DNA of 64,000 nt from Siniperca chuatsi (Eukaryota; Chordata; Actinopteri; Centrarchiformes; Sinipercidae). This document shows positions 21,101-33,049 of the stretch, piece after piece (the first letter of the stretch is position 1; each line of letters opens with the position of its first letter). The notes under the pieces are model-generated. The model was given only the letters and a program-made list of their open reading frames with translations. It did not search any database and had not been told where the DNA came from. The stretch lies in the NCBI RefSeq assembly GCF_020085105.1, contig NC_058055.1:21929822-21993821 (forward strand), in the 5' to 3' direction. Both the position numbers and the translations under genes were made by a program.

Positions 21101-24100
21101 GTTAAAATAATCAGCCAATTAATCGATAATGAAAATAATCAGTACTTGTAACCCTACTATCATTAATGGCTGGCTGCATTACATTTACAGAAAGTGTTCC
21201 AGCACCACATCCTGCTGGTTTACTGGCAAACCATCATCAGTATTAATAAATCACTGCTGGGAGACAGGTCTGTAATTACTGTGCATCAACAAACAAAACC
21301 TGAACATAAGCAATGGGGAAGCTGGAAGCAGGGGGAAACAGCTAGCCTGCCTCTGTCGTTAAGTTAAAAAAATATGTCCACCACCTCTGAAGTTGAATAA
21401 TTTGCACTTTGCATCTTGTTTGTTTAACTTATACATGAACACAAATGTAAAAACATCAAAAGTTACAACAAATAACTCCCCTTAAACCCTTTTACATTTA
21501 TGTTTATGAACAAGTTAAACAAACGATATACATTCTGTTTGGTGCTGGGCAGGTAGCATACAGTGGGTTTTTCAGAGCATGCTTGCTGCGGCTGGAAAAG
21601 AGGTTGATGAGAGCGGTGAGCGTGAACCAATCTTTTAAAATTTGCTGCCGAAAACACGGAAACAATGAGCTGAAAGGCACTAAAACACTTCTCTGTGGGT
21701 TTGTCACTACAAGCTATGCCTTTTACATTACACATATTAATTTGATCCACTGTTAATATAAAAAATATTGATTAGTGCAGCTTTAATGTTCTTTAGAAAT
21801 TTTTATTTCACTGTTCTCCACTTACCTGTAGGGGTTGCAACTATACTGCCTGCACCCCGGTAAAATCAAAATGATGTATCCAAAATCACATAATGTAAAT
21901 TATTAAAAATCCATCCCTAGGACATAATTTTACTGAAGAGTATGTTGTGTGGTTCACGCCATTTGTCTAGACAAGGATGGTAACATAAAAAAAATCTAAT
22001 ACTGTTGTCTGTTTAATATTTAGTTTTTTTTTTTTTTTTTTTTTGAGGGGCCTTTAGTGGGTCATCAAGGGTTAAAAGTTTTTGACAGCAGAGATCATAG
22101 ATAAAAAATTGGAAAGATGACATAAGAAGAGCATGTTGCTGGATATTATGCAAATTTCATGGGAGTTTTAGTTTTTTGAATGCTAACAAATAAATCATTG
22201 TTAAAATCACAACAGGTCAAATTCTAATATCAGGTGATGTATTAGATACTCATTTATAGTAACATGTGTAGTAAACCCCAGGAACATGTTTCATTTTTTC
22301 AGAAAGACTGATTAAAGAAACCCTCAATGAGAGATTGAATTGAGAAAAAGAAGCTAGTGGACGGGTGTGACATCAGGACTTCGGATCTCTATTTAGTACA
22401 ACTGTTTGTAGTCCTGGAAGCTGTAAAGTTGCTTTTATTCATATTAATTGCATCTGTAGTTTTAATCTGGTTTAAAAAGTGTGTGGATTTGAGATTATTA
22501 TGTTTCAACAATTTGTGTTCATTACCAATCAAAGTATGTTATTGCAGAGCTAAAGTCGCTGAACTACTCTATGTTCCAATTTCCTCACAGGGATCATTAA
22601 AGTTTAATTTGATCTGTAATAATATTAGGTGTGCTGTTAGAAGGATTCATCACAGGTAAAGTAGCATACAGAAGAGTTGTGATTCTGGAAGCTGCTGGCA
22701 GCCACTTACTGGCAGCGTTGTGTCCCACAGCGAGGATGAAGTCTGAACACTGCAACTTGTTTCCGGACGTCAGCGATTCAGAGACTTCAGGGCTCCAGTG
22801 CAGATGAACCTCCCTGATGAAGAGTGATGTGGGTTAGAGAAGGAGGAACAGTTTTGGAAAACACTGTACAACTAAGCATTTCAAGGGATGCAGGTGCCTG
22901 CAGTTTGCTGGTAGGACAGAAAAGCAGCAGGGCTGTGGTACAAAATGGCCAGCACTGAGAACCATTTAATAAAAATAAAAAAGGAACCACCATTTCTTCT
23001 TTACATCAAGTATTTCCATTTTTATGGGCTTATTTCTCAGGTTTCCTCAGACTTCATTATTGACACAATCTTTGTCTACTCAAAGTAATCCTCTTCAATC
23101 CATATAGCTAGGCACTGGTATGGTATACATAATACAAAAATAGAAACATTGTGTGAATCTGTTCTTTCTTACATGATAATTTCTGTATTTTTTAAATTCA
23201 CTTCTCTACCACAATGTCAAATGGTACAGACAACAATTTCATCAATTGCATCAGTATATATAATTTACCCCTGACTTAAGAAATACAGGAATTATCCTTT
23301 ATCCTTTGCATTTTGCTTTTCAGAGAGGCGTTGATTCAACTTTATGATCATTTTGAAGCATTTAGTTTGCGGTGCTGTTGAACTGTATTGTACTGTATTA
23401 TACAGAGAGGTATTTCTGTTATTTAGCCTACCCTCATTGATATAAACGGGGTGGACAAAATAATAGAAACACCTGTCAGTATAAGGCAAAACAATTCAAC
23501 AGCATCACAAACTGCAGCCTCCAAAATGACCATACAGTTGAATTAACACCTCTCTAAAACAGTTTCAACAAAAACTAAACATTACAACCTTATTTAAGGT
23601 ATGACTATTGTATGACTATTGTATTTGACAAACTGGAAACTGAGTGTATGTCTTCATAGCAGAAGTCACAATTGTAGACAAATACTGTACTTAATAGACA
23701 GTATCAAATGTCTATTTATCTACTTAGAAACTACATTATAGTGTGTAACACCAGCTAGCGTAACAGTGTGTTATCAAATGTTTATATAGTGGTTATAAAT
23801 ATTAAATAGGGAGGGGGGGTGTGTTAACGTAAAGTGATATTTCATGTGTCATGCTAGCTAACGTTAGCTATAACGTTAGCCGTCAACAGGTGTGGCGTGT
23901 GGTACAAAAACAATTGTACATGCGAGAAAGATGCCAACATACAATTTTACGTCTAAAAAGTAATTTCACAATTTCACTTCAATGGATGAAACTGTCAAAC
24001 GTTACTCAATCTAATATTTCCATGCTTTCTGACTTATAACTTCCTGTCTCCATGCTAGCTGTCTAACGTTATTTACCTCTTTTCCTCCAGTTCTCTGCGG

Positions 24101-24195
24101 ATTTGTTCATCTTCTTCGTTTTCGTCGCGGTCCTCGTCATCTTCCTCCACGGCCCGAGAATACACAGACAAAACTTCACCGAAAAACGTCGCCAT
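15186..24195 (-). CDS. psmg1: psmg1, proteasome assembly chaperone 1 (PAC1)
   Basis: Seven exons: 24195-24077, 22813-22710, 20515-20370, 18999-18937, 17886-17688, 16644-16514 and 15263-15186. They total 840 nt, giving 279 residues (human 288). The protein starts MATFFGEVLS and carries an acidic stretch, then FILAVGHNAA, ACVFYRHKDNPS, CYIAEDQLFQWTEKV, CQPLQQPNIVTGLPAAV and a C-terminal TNIQSNLYI, each aligning with human PSMG1 in order. PAC1 pairs with PAC2 (PSMG2) to scaffold assembly of the 20S proteasome alpha ring and to stop off-pathway alpha-ring dimers, in the cytosol. The last three residues, Leu-Tyr-Ile, keep the hydrophobic-Tyr-X (HbYX) tail by which such chaperones dock into alpha-ring pockets. 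All junctions are GT-AG. Exon 4 is only 63 nt. A poly(A) signal lies about 70 nt after the stop. Confidence 0.95.
18055..18643 (-). pseudogene. Internally deleted Tc1/mariner transposase relic
   Basis: The right end reads GTACCTAATGAAGTGGCCAC then TGAGTGTATA, a known fish Tc1-type terminus. On the minus strand a fragment reads GGLSISETADLLRFSRTVLS, a helix-turn-helix of the transposase N-terminus. It then jumps to the C-terminal block around ISIQQSTFGMW, which corresponds to the SPDLNPIEHLWD catalytic-domain motif. The middle of the transposase, including the first catalytic Asp, is missing. Located in psmg1 intron 4. Not functional. Confidence 0.85.
19525..19742 (-). mobile_element. hAT-like MITE, copy D
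   Basis: Bounded by TAGGGCTGCAACCAATGA on the left and ATGCAGCTCTATA on the right, which are imperfect inverted ends. The internal GGCATTTTTGCTTGAC is the reverse complement of text in copy E. psmg1 intron 3. Confidence 0.7.
19850..20075. repeat. Dispersed ~210-bp repeat, copy 2
   Basis: Partner of 6361-6580 in the same orientation, sharing TTAAATCACATGCAAA, GACACCAGGCTG, CTCTACACACATCAGAC and CTCATTAATCCTG. Lies in psmg1 intron 3. Family not recognised. Confidence 0.7.
20790..21159 (+). mobile_element. hAT-like MITE, copy E (longest)
   Basis: Starts TAGAGCTGAAACAATTAACT and ends GTACTTGTAACCCTACTA. It contains AACAAAAATGCCAAACTTTC, TTTGGGTTTTAGACTGTTAG and TGATGGACATTTTTCACTAT. It is the most complete member of the five-copy group. 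psmg1 intron 2. Confidence 0.7.
21535..21705 (+). repeat. Dispersed repeat with TTTGGTGCTGGGCAGGTAGC, copy 1
   Basis: Shares TTGGTGCTGGGCAGGTAGCA, ATACAGTGGGTTTTTCAGAG, GATGAGAGCGGTGAGCGTGA and CAATGAGCTGAAA with 51460-51565 and 58640-58870, and in inverted order with 34440-34860 and 46900-47260. psmg1 intron 2. Confidence 0.65.
23318..23650. mobile_element. Palindromic Tc1-type MITE
   Basis: Inverted halves: GTTGATTCAACTTTATGATC on the left is mirrored by GACCATACAGTTGAATTAAC on the right, around GGGGTGGACAAAATAATAGA. The outer part, CAAACTGGAAACTGAGTGTA, is a terminus like that at 4464. Non-coding. psmg1 intron 1. Confidence 0.65.
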
Positions 24196-24263
24196 AATCA
24201 CTAGGTTTTCAGAGAAAAGCGAAAGTTTGGCTAGTGATTTACACCTGCAACCGTTACTGCGCC

Positions 24264-24278
24264 ACTTCCGCCGGAAGC
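24264..24278. promoter_or_regulatory. Paired ETS-type sites upstream of psmg1
   Basis: ACTTCCGCCGGAAGC holds two ETS cores (GGAAG) facing each other, 69-83 bases upstream of the psmg1 ATG. ETS/GABP sites this close to the start are usual in TATA-less promoters of housekeeping genes. The role is inferred. Confidence 0.5.
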
Positions 24279-24354
24279 AACACCCCTTCAAAATAAAAGC
24301 CTCAAACCCAGAATCCGCAAAATTAAAATGTCATTTCGACAAACTAAAACGAAG

Positions 24355-24410
24355 ATAAAATAAGATAAAATAAGAAAGGATAAGATACGATAAGATAAAA
24401 CTTTATTTGG
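24355..24410 (+). repeat. Imperfect (GATAA)n simple repeat
   Basis: Tandem AGATAAAATA / GATAAGATA units about 100 bp upstream of the psmg1 promoter, followed by AACTTTATTTGGG. Confidence 0.7.
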
Positions 24411-26686
24411 GCTGTGGGGGTTCACATGTTACGAAGCACAAGAGACAGGCTAAGTAAGAGGTTAGATACATCAGATAAGGAAATATCTGAATGAAATAAA
24501 TAAGCTGAAAAAATAAAATATAGAGATATGATATTAAAAAGCTGTTTACATTATATACACTACAAAGCCTTAAACTATATCAATACATTCTGCAAATATC
24601 AAATATTTGGGCAATGTATGTGCAGAAATAAGTCCAGTAATGAAACTAATTGAAAAATCCTAATTGAAATGCAATAGCCTATACATAAAAACAAAGGTGT
24701 TTTATATGTGTGTGTATATATGTATATATATATAGTTCCTGGTCAAAGGTCCTTGAGATGCACCTTGTAAATATCCTCCAGCTAAATCAAAAGAACCATA
24801 TGACCAATCTCATATTATATTAATTGATCTGTCTTAAAACAAAACTCACATGTCTATATGATAGTGAAACGAGTTGTCAGTCAACGCAAATGTTCCTCCT
24901 GTCCAAAGTGGCCCTGACGAGATTCCCTATTATCCTCACTGCGATTCTAAAGTCATTTAAGTATGAAATTCCCTGTTTGTGTTTACAGTGTAGGTCATCA
25001 AGGGAACACTGTCCAGGGAAACACTATGAGAATTTTGTTATAAAAAGAAGTTTAGAAGATACCCACTTGATGTCACTAACTCAGCCTCATATTAACTTCA
25101 GCAAACTATACTGTAGATTTTGTCAATGGAATCACATTAGCAGGGGATCTTTTTAGGGCCATGTGTGAACAGGAGGAATGATTATAGCAATTAATAACTA
25201 TTTCAATATGAGGGTTAGGGCTAGGAGCATATTTTTTACTGTGATGAAAATTCCAACAGACAAGATCTGAATAAATATTTCAAATGTACAGAAATACCTT
25301 CAATTGAGCAGCTCAAACACGCTGTCCATACACACAGAGACGTGCAACACCAGTCACTCCCCACAATCCCTTTGGGAAACTCAAAGCCCCGAGCTGCATG
25401 CATGAGTACTGCCTGTCCAACCGATTTCTGCCTGAGCTGTTCACTTAACTCAATGAATGATTTAAAACTGTGGCTCTCCAGTGGATTCGTATGGTGTGTG
25501 GTTACACAATGCATAGGGGCTTGAATATGACTAACAATTAGCATAGGAATGTGCTATTTTTGGCCCTTGTGCCAATCATGGGTAAACTTGACATACCACA
25601 TGACTCCACTCCAGCTTCTTAGTGGTAATACATAATTAACATGAGTGGAAGAAAGCAGAAAAACACAATTATTGAAGGATGCTGGCAGATCATCTCTGGT
25701 TGTATAGCTAGCTGAAAACATAAGCCAAGTCATGTTAGGGCAAATTGGCCTCAACTTGACTGCAGAACATCCATCCTTTCTATTGTGTTGTATAATTCAT
25801 GTTCCTGTAAGCTGTGCCCCAGGAGATGAGGGACAAACAGAAATGTGATGACATCAGCACGGCCATAAAAATGCTTCATTGTCACCCGGAAATGTCTTGT
25901 GTTGTTGGATTGCAGGGCAGAGAATAGAATTGGTGTAGTGCAATAATGGGAGGCGCCTGGAGTAGAAAATGGAGCAGTGAATTGATGGTAGAGGGATTAC
26001 CAGTGTAGTGCAATAATGTAGCAGGAGGCTCAAGACAACAAGAGAGGAATGTCAACAACAGGACAAGCAGGGGATGTCACCACATCACTGACCATTAAAA
26101 AAGGGAAACAGGACAAAACATCCAGAATGAGCTGTCTGTCTTTACCTTGCCCCCAATACCAGCAGGGCCTGAGGATGGTGACAGTCGCTCGCTCCATCTG
26201 TCTGTCTGTCCTACACTTGGGTCAAGAGCACTGGATCCCTCCTCCTGGCCAGACTGCCGTGCTAGTTGGCAGGGACGTGCACAGACATTTTAATGGGCAG
26301 TGGTACAATTTTAAAAAAGGCAGCCCCCCTTCTCCATCTCCTCCTTTCATACTATTTATCCCAACACACACATTCTGTCTATGAAATGAGCACAAATTAA
26401 GTTCGCAATTTTTTTTTATTTGAGATCATGAATTATTAATTTGTGTGCACAAATGTGTTAGTTTTTCTCCATGACACCTGCCATGCTCTGTAGAAAGGAG
26501 AGGGATTTTGATATATAAGTAGATGTTTTTTGACATATACCAAGATATAGCAGAACTAACTACTAATGCAAGGATATGCAGAACTTTAACTTTAGTATTT
26601 AACCTTAGCTAATCACAGTCACCAATCAACAATTAGCACATTTTGAGATCTGAGACAGGCCTTTCTGATGCAATGAAATTTGTAAT

Positions 26687-27810
26687 ACTTTACAATAAGG
26701 TACAAAAATTCCTAGTAGCTACCAACCGAATTGGGAACGAGCTGATAATTAATGAATAAATATTTCCTGAATCACCCAGAATCAAGGACTATATAGTAAA
26801 TAATGATGAGTTAATGGAGAACAGTTGTGGGGGGCACAAAAAGGGTAAGTAATGGTAAAGTAATCATGAGGTCATCATCATCATGAGATCAATCATTAAA
26901 GAGTTTCCCTTCGGGGATCAATAAAGTATTTCTGATTCTGATTCTGATGAAGTAATAACATAATGACCTAAAAAAAAAAACACACTAATAACCGGTAGCA
27001 TTACAATATGTATTGCTATTTTGAAGAAGCTTTTATTTTTTATTTTCATAATTTTTATTTAATTGCATAAACCAAGATCGTTATTGAATGGATTGTGCCA
27101 CATTAATGTTACAGCGTTCAGAAATACTGCATTATGCTTCAGTTGGCTTTATTTTCCTTTTATTCCTAAACTTTTTGTACTTTTACTTTTACTTATTCAT
27201 TCAGTGTTGTTTGGCCCAATTAACAGTTTATGTATTTTTTTATTTTTTAGATGTAGCAAATTGTCATATAACTTAAAGTAGTTTAGGTTTGTTAGGTTTT
27301 GAATGTTAAATGTTAACAGTTTTTAAAATGTAAACATGTGCTAAATGTAAATGTAAATACACAGAGGTTTGGTGGTGGTTGAGTTTGAGTGAGAAAACTA
27401 ATAATGAAATTTGAAAGATGTGGTCATTGAATACATTTTGTGTCAAAGCAATGAAAAGTTATCCACCGTTTAGTCCACACTGACTTCTGTTGTGCCGACT
27501 GTGTTTTGAAAAAGTGAATTCAGTATAGAGAAATGTGTGTAACCAATTATTTAAAAAAACTACAATGAGTTGTTTTTAGTTTTGTGATGAAGGTGGCTGG
27601 TTCAGGAACTACTAATGAAGAAAGTGGTCAGTATGTCGACTCATCTAATAACTTATTATTACATAATGATTCATTAATATAATATCTCAGTTTGTTCTCA
27701 GTTACTCATTAGAATGATTGGCTATTATATAGTCCTCAACTCACAGTTATTCAGGAACTACTTATTAGAGATTTATTAATTATCAGGTACAGTGCCTTAT
27801 TGTAAAGGGG
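26687..27810. mobile_element. Non-autonomous DNA element with long imperfect TIRs
   Basis: The left end ACTTTACAATAAGGTAC is mirrored by GTGCCTTATTGTAAAGG on the right. Inside these, CTGATAATTAAT, TTCCTGAAT and GGACTATATAGTA occur in both arms in inverted order, giving arms of roughly 130 bp. A LINE tail (GGGGATCAATAAAGTATTTC, near 26915-26935) is nested inside. No transposase frame. Confidence 0.65.
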
Positions 27811-28499
27811 TTGCCGTGAAGGTAAATCAGTAACTTGGACATTCCATACTGTGGACATGAATACTATAAATTATAGAAGCAATCAAGAATCACGCCAGTG
27901 AAAATTACAAAGGTTTAACAGCACACTGAATACCAAACACAAACAGCCTCCAATGCGGTGTGCTCTGAGTTTAGTTTCAGGCAAGCACACAAACCAATCA
28001 ACTGAAGATTGACATTAACAGGAGCTCATAATCGAAATATCATAACAGAAGAAGCAGAAGAACAACAGCAACAATACCAGTGATATAATGATTATTATTT
28101 TTATTGCTATGGTCCAGAGGAGGCAAAGACGGACGTGGTGTCAAGAGGAGGATTCCTAATTATACTGGTGACCCCCCTGACCTTTCCACCAGTGCTACCA
28201 TTTGCCCATATCTTTGTAAACAAGAAACATCAATATCTAACTGTCAGAATAAAATGAAATTTACTGAGCAAAGACCACCTCCTAAAGGAAGGTTCTTTTT
28301 GTGGGGAGCAATGAACACTAAAGCCTCTAGGGGACTTTTTTGGGGGGATCAAATTTAGAAACTGTTTAAAACTGGAGGGGAAATTAAGAAAATGCTACAT
28401 GACACCTTTGAGTGTTCATCATCCCACCATTTATTTCCATATTTGTCAAAGACGGATGGAGCCTCTCACACGCATTCAAACTCATGCACCCATTCCATC

Positions 28500-28690
28500 A
28501 GACCACCTACTCACGCTCACATTCACTTGCAGGGGTAATTTAAAGTGTTCACTCCAGCTGAGCTGCATGTCTGTGGATTGTGGGAGGAAAAGTGAAGCGC
28601 CTGGAGGAATCCCACGCAGACACACAGGGAACATGCAAACCCCACACAGAGAGGATCAGTTGCTTAGGAACAGAATTGTTCATCAACTGG
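28500..28690 (-). mobile_element. SINE/RTE-tail fragment, inverted
   Basis: CATGTCTGTGGATTGTGGGA, AGGAATCCCACGCAGACAC and ACATGCAAACCCCACACAGA are the reverse complement of the body of the SINE at 51616-52005. More diverged than that copy, with no clear target-site duplication. Confidence 0.65.
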
Positions 28691-28995
28691 GGGTGTGATC
28701 ACTTCTGAGTAAGGTGTGGGTTTAATCATATGAAGTTTTGTGTAAATGCTAGCAGGGCTCTGATAATGCTCATAGTGCCTTGAGGTGGGTGGAAAAGGTG
28801 AACTGATCGATATAACGAAGCCAGTGAGCAAACTGTGAAGAAAAGGATGTTTATAGAAAAATGAGGTGTTATATAAACAAGTCTACTGACTAAATTTAAT
28901 GTTTTTCAGTTGGAAACGATGGTCTGTTTGTTAGAGCACATTTAAGCTGTCATATCTTATTGAAAATTTAGTTTTTTTGATGACATACTGCAGAT

Positions 28996-29490
28996 ATGGG
29001 CATCAAAAGGATTAAAAACATATTCACTAATGCTGACCAACAATACCATAAACAAATTTCAGTCAAAAATAAAAAAACAACTCTTGAGAACAACATGGAC
29101 ACCAATAATAGCATTCAACAAAAACGGATTTCTGTAATAGGAGATCAGCTGAATGAAGAATGGAAGCAAGTTTGCAGAGAAATTCATAAAACAACAAATT
29201 CTAAATTATATACAAGATGTATTATTACCCCAAATGTACTTTCTAAAATTAACACAATGAAATCAGACTGCTGGAAAAAAATGTGATTAGACAAAGGCAA
29301 ACCATTCGCACATTGCAGGAACTGGAGCAGTGAAGAATACTCAGAATCGCAGCCCTGAAGCAAATCACTACGAAGTGGCTAAAACCCTTAAACCCATCAG
29401 TTCAAAGATGGAAAGTAATGAGACAGGAAATCTCATAAATGGAGAGAATAACTTGTAGAGTCATTAATGAAGAGACAAAGAACAAAAGAT
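28996..29490 (+). pseudogene. L1-clade LINE ORF2 C-terminal fragment
   Basis: Starts GIKRIKNIFTNADQQ and runs to a block TPNVLSKINTMKSDCWKKM, resembling the L1 C-terminal region before the Cys motif (TP..L.KI.....CWRC). After a frameshift, ALKQITTKWLKPLNP resembles the late L1 motif A.KAI..NWLKP..P. Multiple stops. Not functional. Confidence 0.6.
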
Positions 29491-29519
29491 GATGGTTTAA
29501 GTTGATGAGCTATGAGGCC

Positions 29520-30315
29520 ATGATGAGTCTGTGGTGGCCAGTGCTATCCTGTATGCTGTTGCATGCTGGGGCAGCAGGTTGAGGGTAGTGGATGCTAACA
29601 GGCTCAACAAACTGATCCGTAAGGCCAGTGACATTGTGGGGGTGGAGCTGGACTCTCTGGCGGTGTTGTCAGAGAGGAGGATGCTCGCCAAACTACACGC
29701 CATCTTGGACAGTGTCTCCCACCCGCTCCATGACGTGCTAGTCAAACAAAGGAGCACCTTCAGCGGAAGACTCATCCCTCCAAAAAGCACCACAGAGCGG
29801 CACAGGAAGTCATTCCTGCCTGTGGCCATCAAAGTCTTTAACCCCTCCCTCTAAGTGTTAGTCTGTATGACCCTAGGTCACTAAACTGGACATTGATCAT
29901 TACATCTCTGCAATACTTGACATAATTGTGCAGTATTCTGTGTAATACTCCTGTGCAATCTTTTAGTTTAAAAATTCCCTATTTATTGATATTGATATTA
30001 CTCATACCTCTATTACTGCTGTGCAATATCCTCCGTCTCATTATAATCTTAATAAGCTATACTTAACTCGACAGTTCATGCACTATTACCTTATACCGTA
30101 TTATTATCATCAACCGGTAAACCCACTTTGTACTTCACACTTATTTTATTTTATACTTATACCCACTTGGTACTTAATTTATTTCCTGACCTGTATTATA
30201 GTGTATTATATTTTTGCTATTACTTCTATTCCTGTGTGCACTGACGTAAAGGCGAGCTGCTGTAACAAAAGAGTTTCCCCTCGGGGATCAATAAAGTATT
30301 TCTGATTTCTGATGA
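29520..30315 (+). pseudogene. CR1/L2-type LINE, 3' end of RT ORF and tail
   Basis: An open frame (29531-29854) carries AILYAVACWGSRLRVVDANR, LNKLIRKASDIVG, ERRMLAKL and RKSFLPVAIKVFN, typical of the C-terminus of jockey-superfamily (CR1/L2-like) reverse transcriptase polyproteins in fish. About 400 bp of AT-rich 3' UTR follows, ending in GGGGATCAATAAAGTATTTC then TGATTTCTGATG. The 5' end is truncated. Confidence 0.75.
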
Positions 30316-31802
30316 TTTAATTTATGAAATTACTTACACTCAGATTAATTAATTAAGATTAATCATTTACAAATGGATAGAGGCAGATCTGGGGAAATAA
30401 ACATATAGACATAGTCAGTGTACACATCTTAAAGGAGGAATAGACACACATACACATACCCCCATCCCCCCTTTTTTCTCCTTCTCATCGGTTTATCTGT
30501 AGTTATAACATAATTAACACCCTTTTTAATCAATTTCTATATGTGGATGTAGGTATATCTAAATGCATGCATGAATGTATGTATGTATAAATAGTGCTCA
30601 TGCATGTGTGTATATTTATGTATATGGATGAATATTCTTTCTGTTTGTTTCATCGGGTGTATAAAATACAAAAGTAATAATAATAATTGCAAATCCATGT
30701 AAATATACTGGGCTTTCAGCTCCACCTTCGAGTGTGGCCATTCAGAACAGCTAGAAACACCTTAGTCTTAGACCGTAGTTAGTTTTTTTTGTAATGAAAT
30801 GTTGGTTTATGTATACATTTAAAGGCATTTTAAAAACAATTGTGAAAATGCTGCTTGTTTGTGTGTTTTGGGTCAGTGATTTACTCAATGAGTGACAAAG
30901 TATTCTTGTCATTGGAGATCTGGTAGAATGAGTTGAATGTGGCATTAATGCACTGTGGAGCTACGAGCTGATTAAGAAAACCGTGTGAAGAGTGTTGACA
31001 AAGTGAACCCAGTATTGAGAAATGTGTGTGTAACCAATTAGCTGGAGAGACCTCCGACATGGAGAGGAGTTCAATCAACACCTCTCAGGCACAATTTAAA
31101 GGATAGATTTTAAGTCTATTTTAATGCCCATATGTATGTTGAAAGGGTTATTAGTGGCTGTAATCATTTCTCCTGTAGCTTTTTTTTAGCTAACCGTGTT
31201 AAATAGACCTAAAATATGTATGTATTCAATCTCTAAAGACAACTGTCCTTGTCGCCTAGTAGCTAATGTGACATCCGTGGTTCAGTTCAGGCTGGAGACC
31301 TTTGTTGCATGTCATAACCTTCACTTTGTCACCATGTTTCCTGTCTCTACCTCTACTGTCACCATCCAATAAAGCCATTTAGAAGAGGAACAAAGCAGGG
31401 AGGCTGTATGTCTTCATTTAGAATGCAGAAATGTCAAATCCTCATTTAATAAATGCGCACACTTTGTCGCACACTAGTGCTTGGTGACAGGGTCATCATT
31501 AGGAAAGAAGAAAAATCAATTTGTGGAAGATGTTTCCTCTCTGCGTGCGCAAGAGCCTCATTCATTCTTTCCTAAAGCCATTTCTTTGTGCACAAAAAGA
31601 AAGTTGGTCTGTGTCTGTTTGTGTATTTGTGTGTGTGCATGCATGAGCGCACGCATGGTAAATCGGCTTTTGTGCAATTCATTAGAAATTCTGCTGACAG
31701 AGACTTGCAGTGAGAGCAGTGGTGTGTGCGTGGAAGGAATATCGAGAGGATTGCTCCTGCAGCTTTAAAGATATCAGCTCCTTCATATGAAGATGCATAA
31801 CG

Positions 31803-31803
<1 letters not shown>

Positions 31804-31846
<43 letters not shown>
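31804..31846 (+). repeat. (AC)n microsatellite
   Basis: About 21 uninterrupted AC units. Confidence 0.95.
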
Positions 31847-31847
<1 letters not shown>

Positions 31848-32069
31848 ACTGAGTCAACACCAGTGTGTACGTCAATATGTGTTTAGCATTCAGACCTACA
31901 AATCTTTCTCATTACAGTTAATAATCCTGATTAACACAAGCTGCAGCCAGAGCACCCTGGCACTGGAAGACAATAGTATGGCTCAATAATAAGCAGGCAT
32001 AATGTACAGTGTCATTAAGAAAGAGAAAAATGTAGTTCCAGTCATAGTTTGGGTTTATAATGAAAATGA

Positions 32070-32848
32070 CAGTGGTGGAAAGTAACTAAGTGCATTTACT
32101 CAAGTGCTGCACATTTTTGAGGTACTTGTACTTTATTTGAGTATTTTCATTTTATGCTATTTTATACTTCTACTGCATTACATCTCATGGGGAAATATTG
32201 TACTTTTTACTCCACTACATATATTTGACAACTTTAGTTGTTGGTTACTTTGCAGATTGAGATCAATAATACAAAATATATTCAACAAATAAATTATGGT
32301 AAATGGACTGCATTTATAAAGCGCTTTTCTAGTCTACCGACCACTCAAAGCGCATTACAACACATGCCAACATTCATCCATTCACACACTGATGGCACAT
32401 TCCTCAGGAGCGGTTAGGGGCTCAGCGTCTTGCTCAAGGACACTTCAACAGGGGAGCAAGGGATCGAACCAGAAACCCTCTGATTAATAGACGACCGCTC
32501 TATCTCCTGAGCCAATCATGATGTGTTATAGAGCAGTGTATATTAAGCAGTATATAAAGTAATTAAAATTAGCTCCACCTTTACCAGCTGCAACATTAAA
32601 GTGATGAACACATGACTGTATCACTAATATACATTAATGTATATCCAGCAATATACATTATTCTGAAATGGGCCATTCTGTATAATGAGTACTTTTACTT
32701 TTGGTACTTTAAGTATATTAATGCCAATACTTTTGTACTTTTAGGTAAAAATTTTAATGCATGACTTTTACTTGTAACAGAGTATTTCTACATTGTGGTG
32801 TTGCTACGTTTACTTAAGTAAAAGATCTGAGTACTTCTTCCGTCACTG
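32070..32848 (+). mobile_element. CAGTGGTGGAA MITE, complete, split by a SINE
   Basis: Ends are CAGTGGTGGAAAGTAACT and AGTACTTCTTCCGTCACTG, imperfect inverted repeats. Subterminal ACTTTTACT/AAGTACAA-type repeats fill both halves. The element is interrupted at about 32298-32516 by a tRNA-derived SINE. A partial copy is at 1905-2290. Non-coding. Confidence 0.75.
32298..32516 (-). mobile_element. tRNA-derived SINE nested in a MITE
   Basis: On the minus strand the head reads GGCTCAGGAGATAGAGCGGT then GGTTCGATCCC, with recognisable A-box and B-box of a Pol III promoter. The body contains GTGTCCTTGAGCAAGACGCT and the tail ends TAAATGCAGTCCATTTACC. Flanking AATTATG/AATCATG could be a weak target-site duplication. 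Confidence 0.8.
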
Positions 32849-33049
32849 GAGACTGATCATCTAAACTAGAGGAATTTTAAACTTTGGTTCTTCAAGGAAC
32901 CATGTTGAGATAAATAAAAACATTTAAAGCTGCTATAATTGAACTCTCATTCAAATGATTATGTGTAAAGTATATAAAGTAATTGTTGCTCATAGTAACG
33001 AATCGCACTGAGGATTATCACCCAACTCCCCTCCCCTCAGCTCTACAGT

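Noticed and set aside
22024-22045. Poly-T run as a retrogene poly(A) tail
   Set aside because: No adjacent intronless coding sequence or target duplication was found on the minus strand.
22357-22659. 100-codon open frame with hydrophobic start in psmg1 intron 2
   Set aside because: No recognisable homology, AT-rich codon use and no splice or promoter context.
25236-25544. 102-codon minus-strand frame
   Set aside because: No recognised domain. The Cys/Ser-rich tail looks like chance translation of a repeat.
29531-29854. Clean 107-codon open frame as a host gene
   Set aside because: Sequence is the C-terminus of a LINE reverse transcriptase followed by the element's own 3' UTR and tail.
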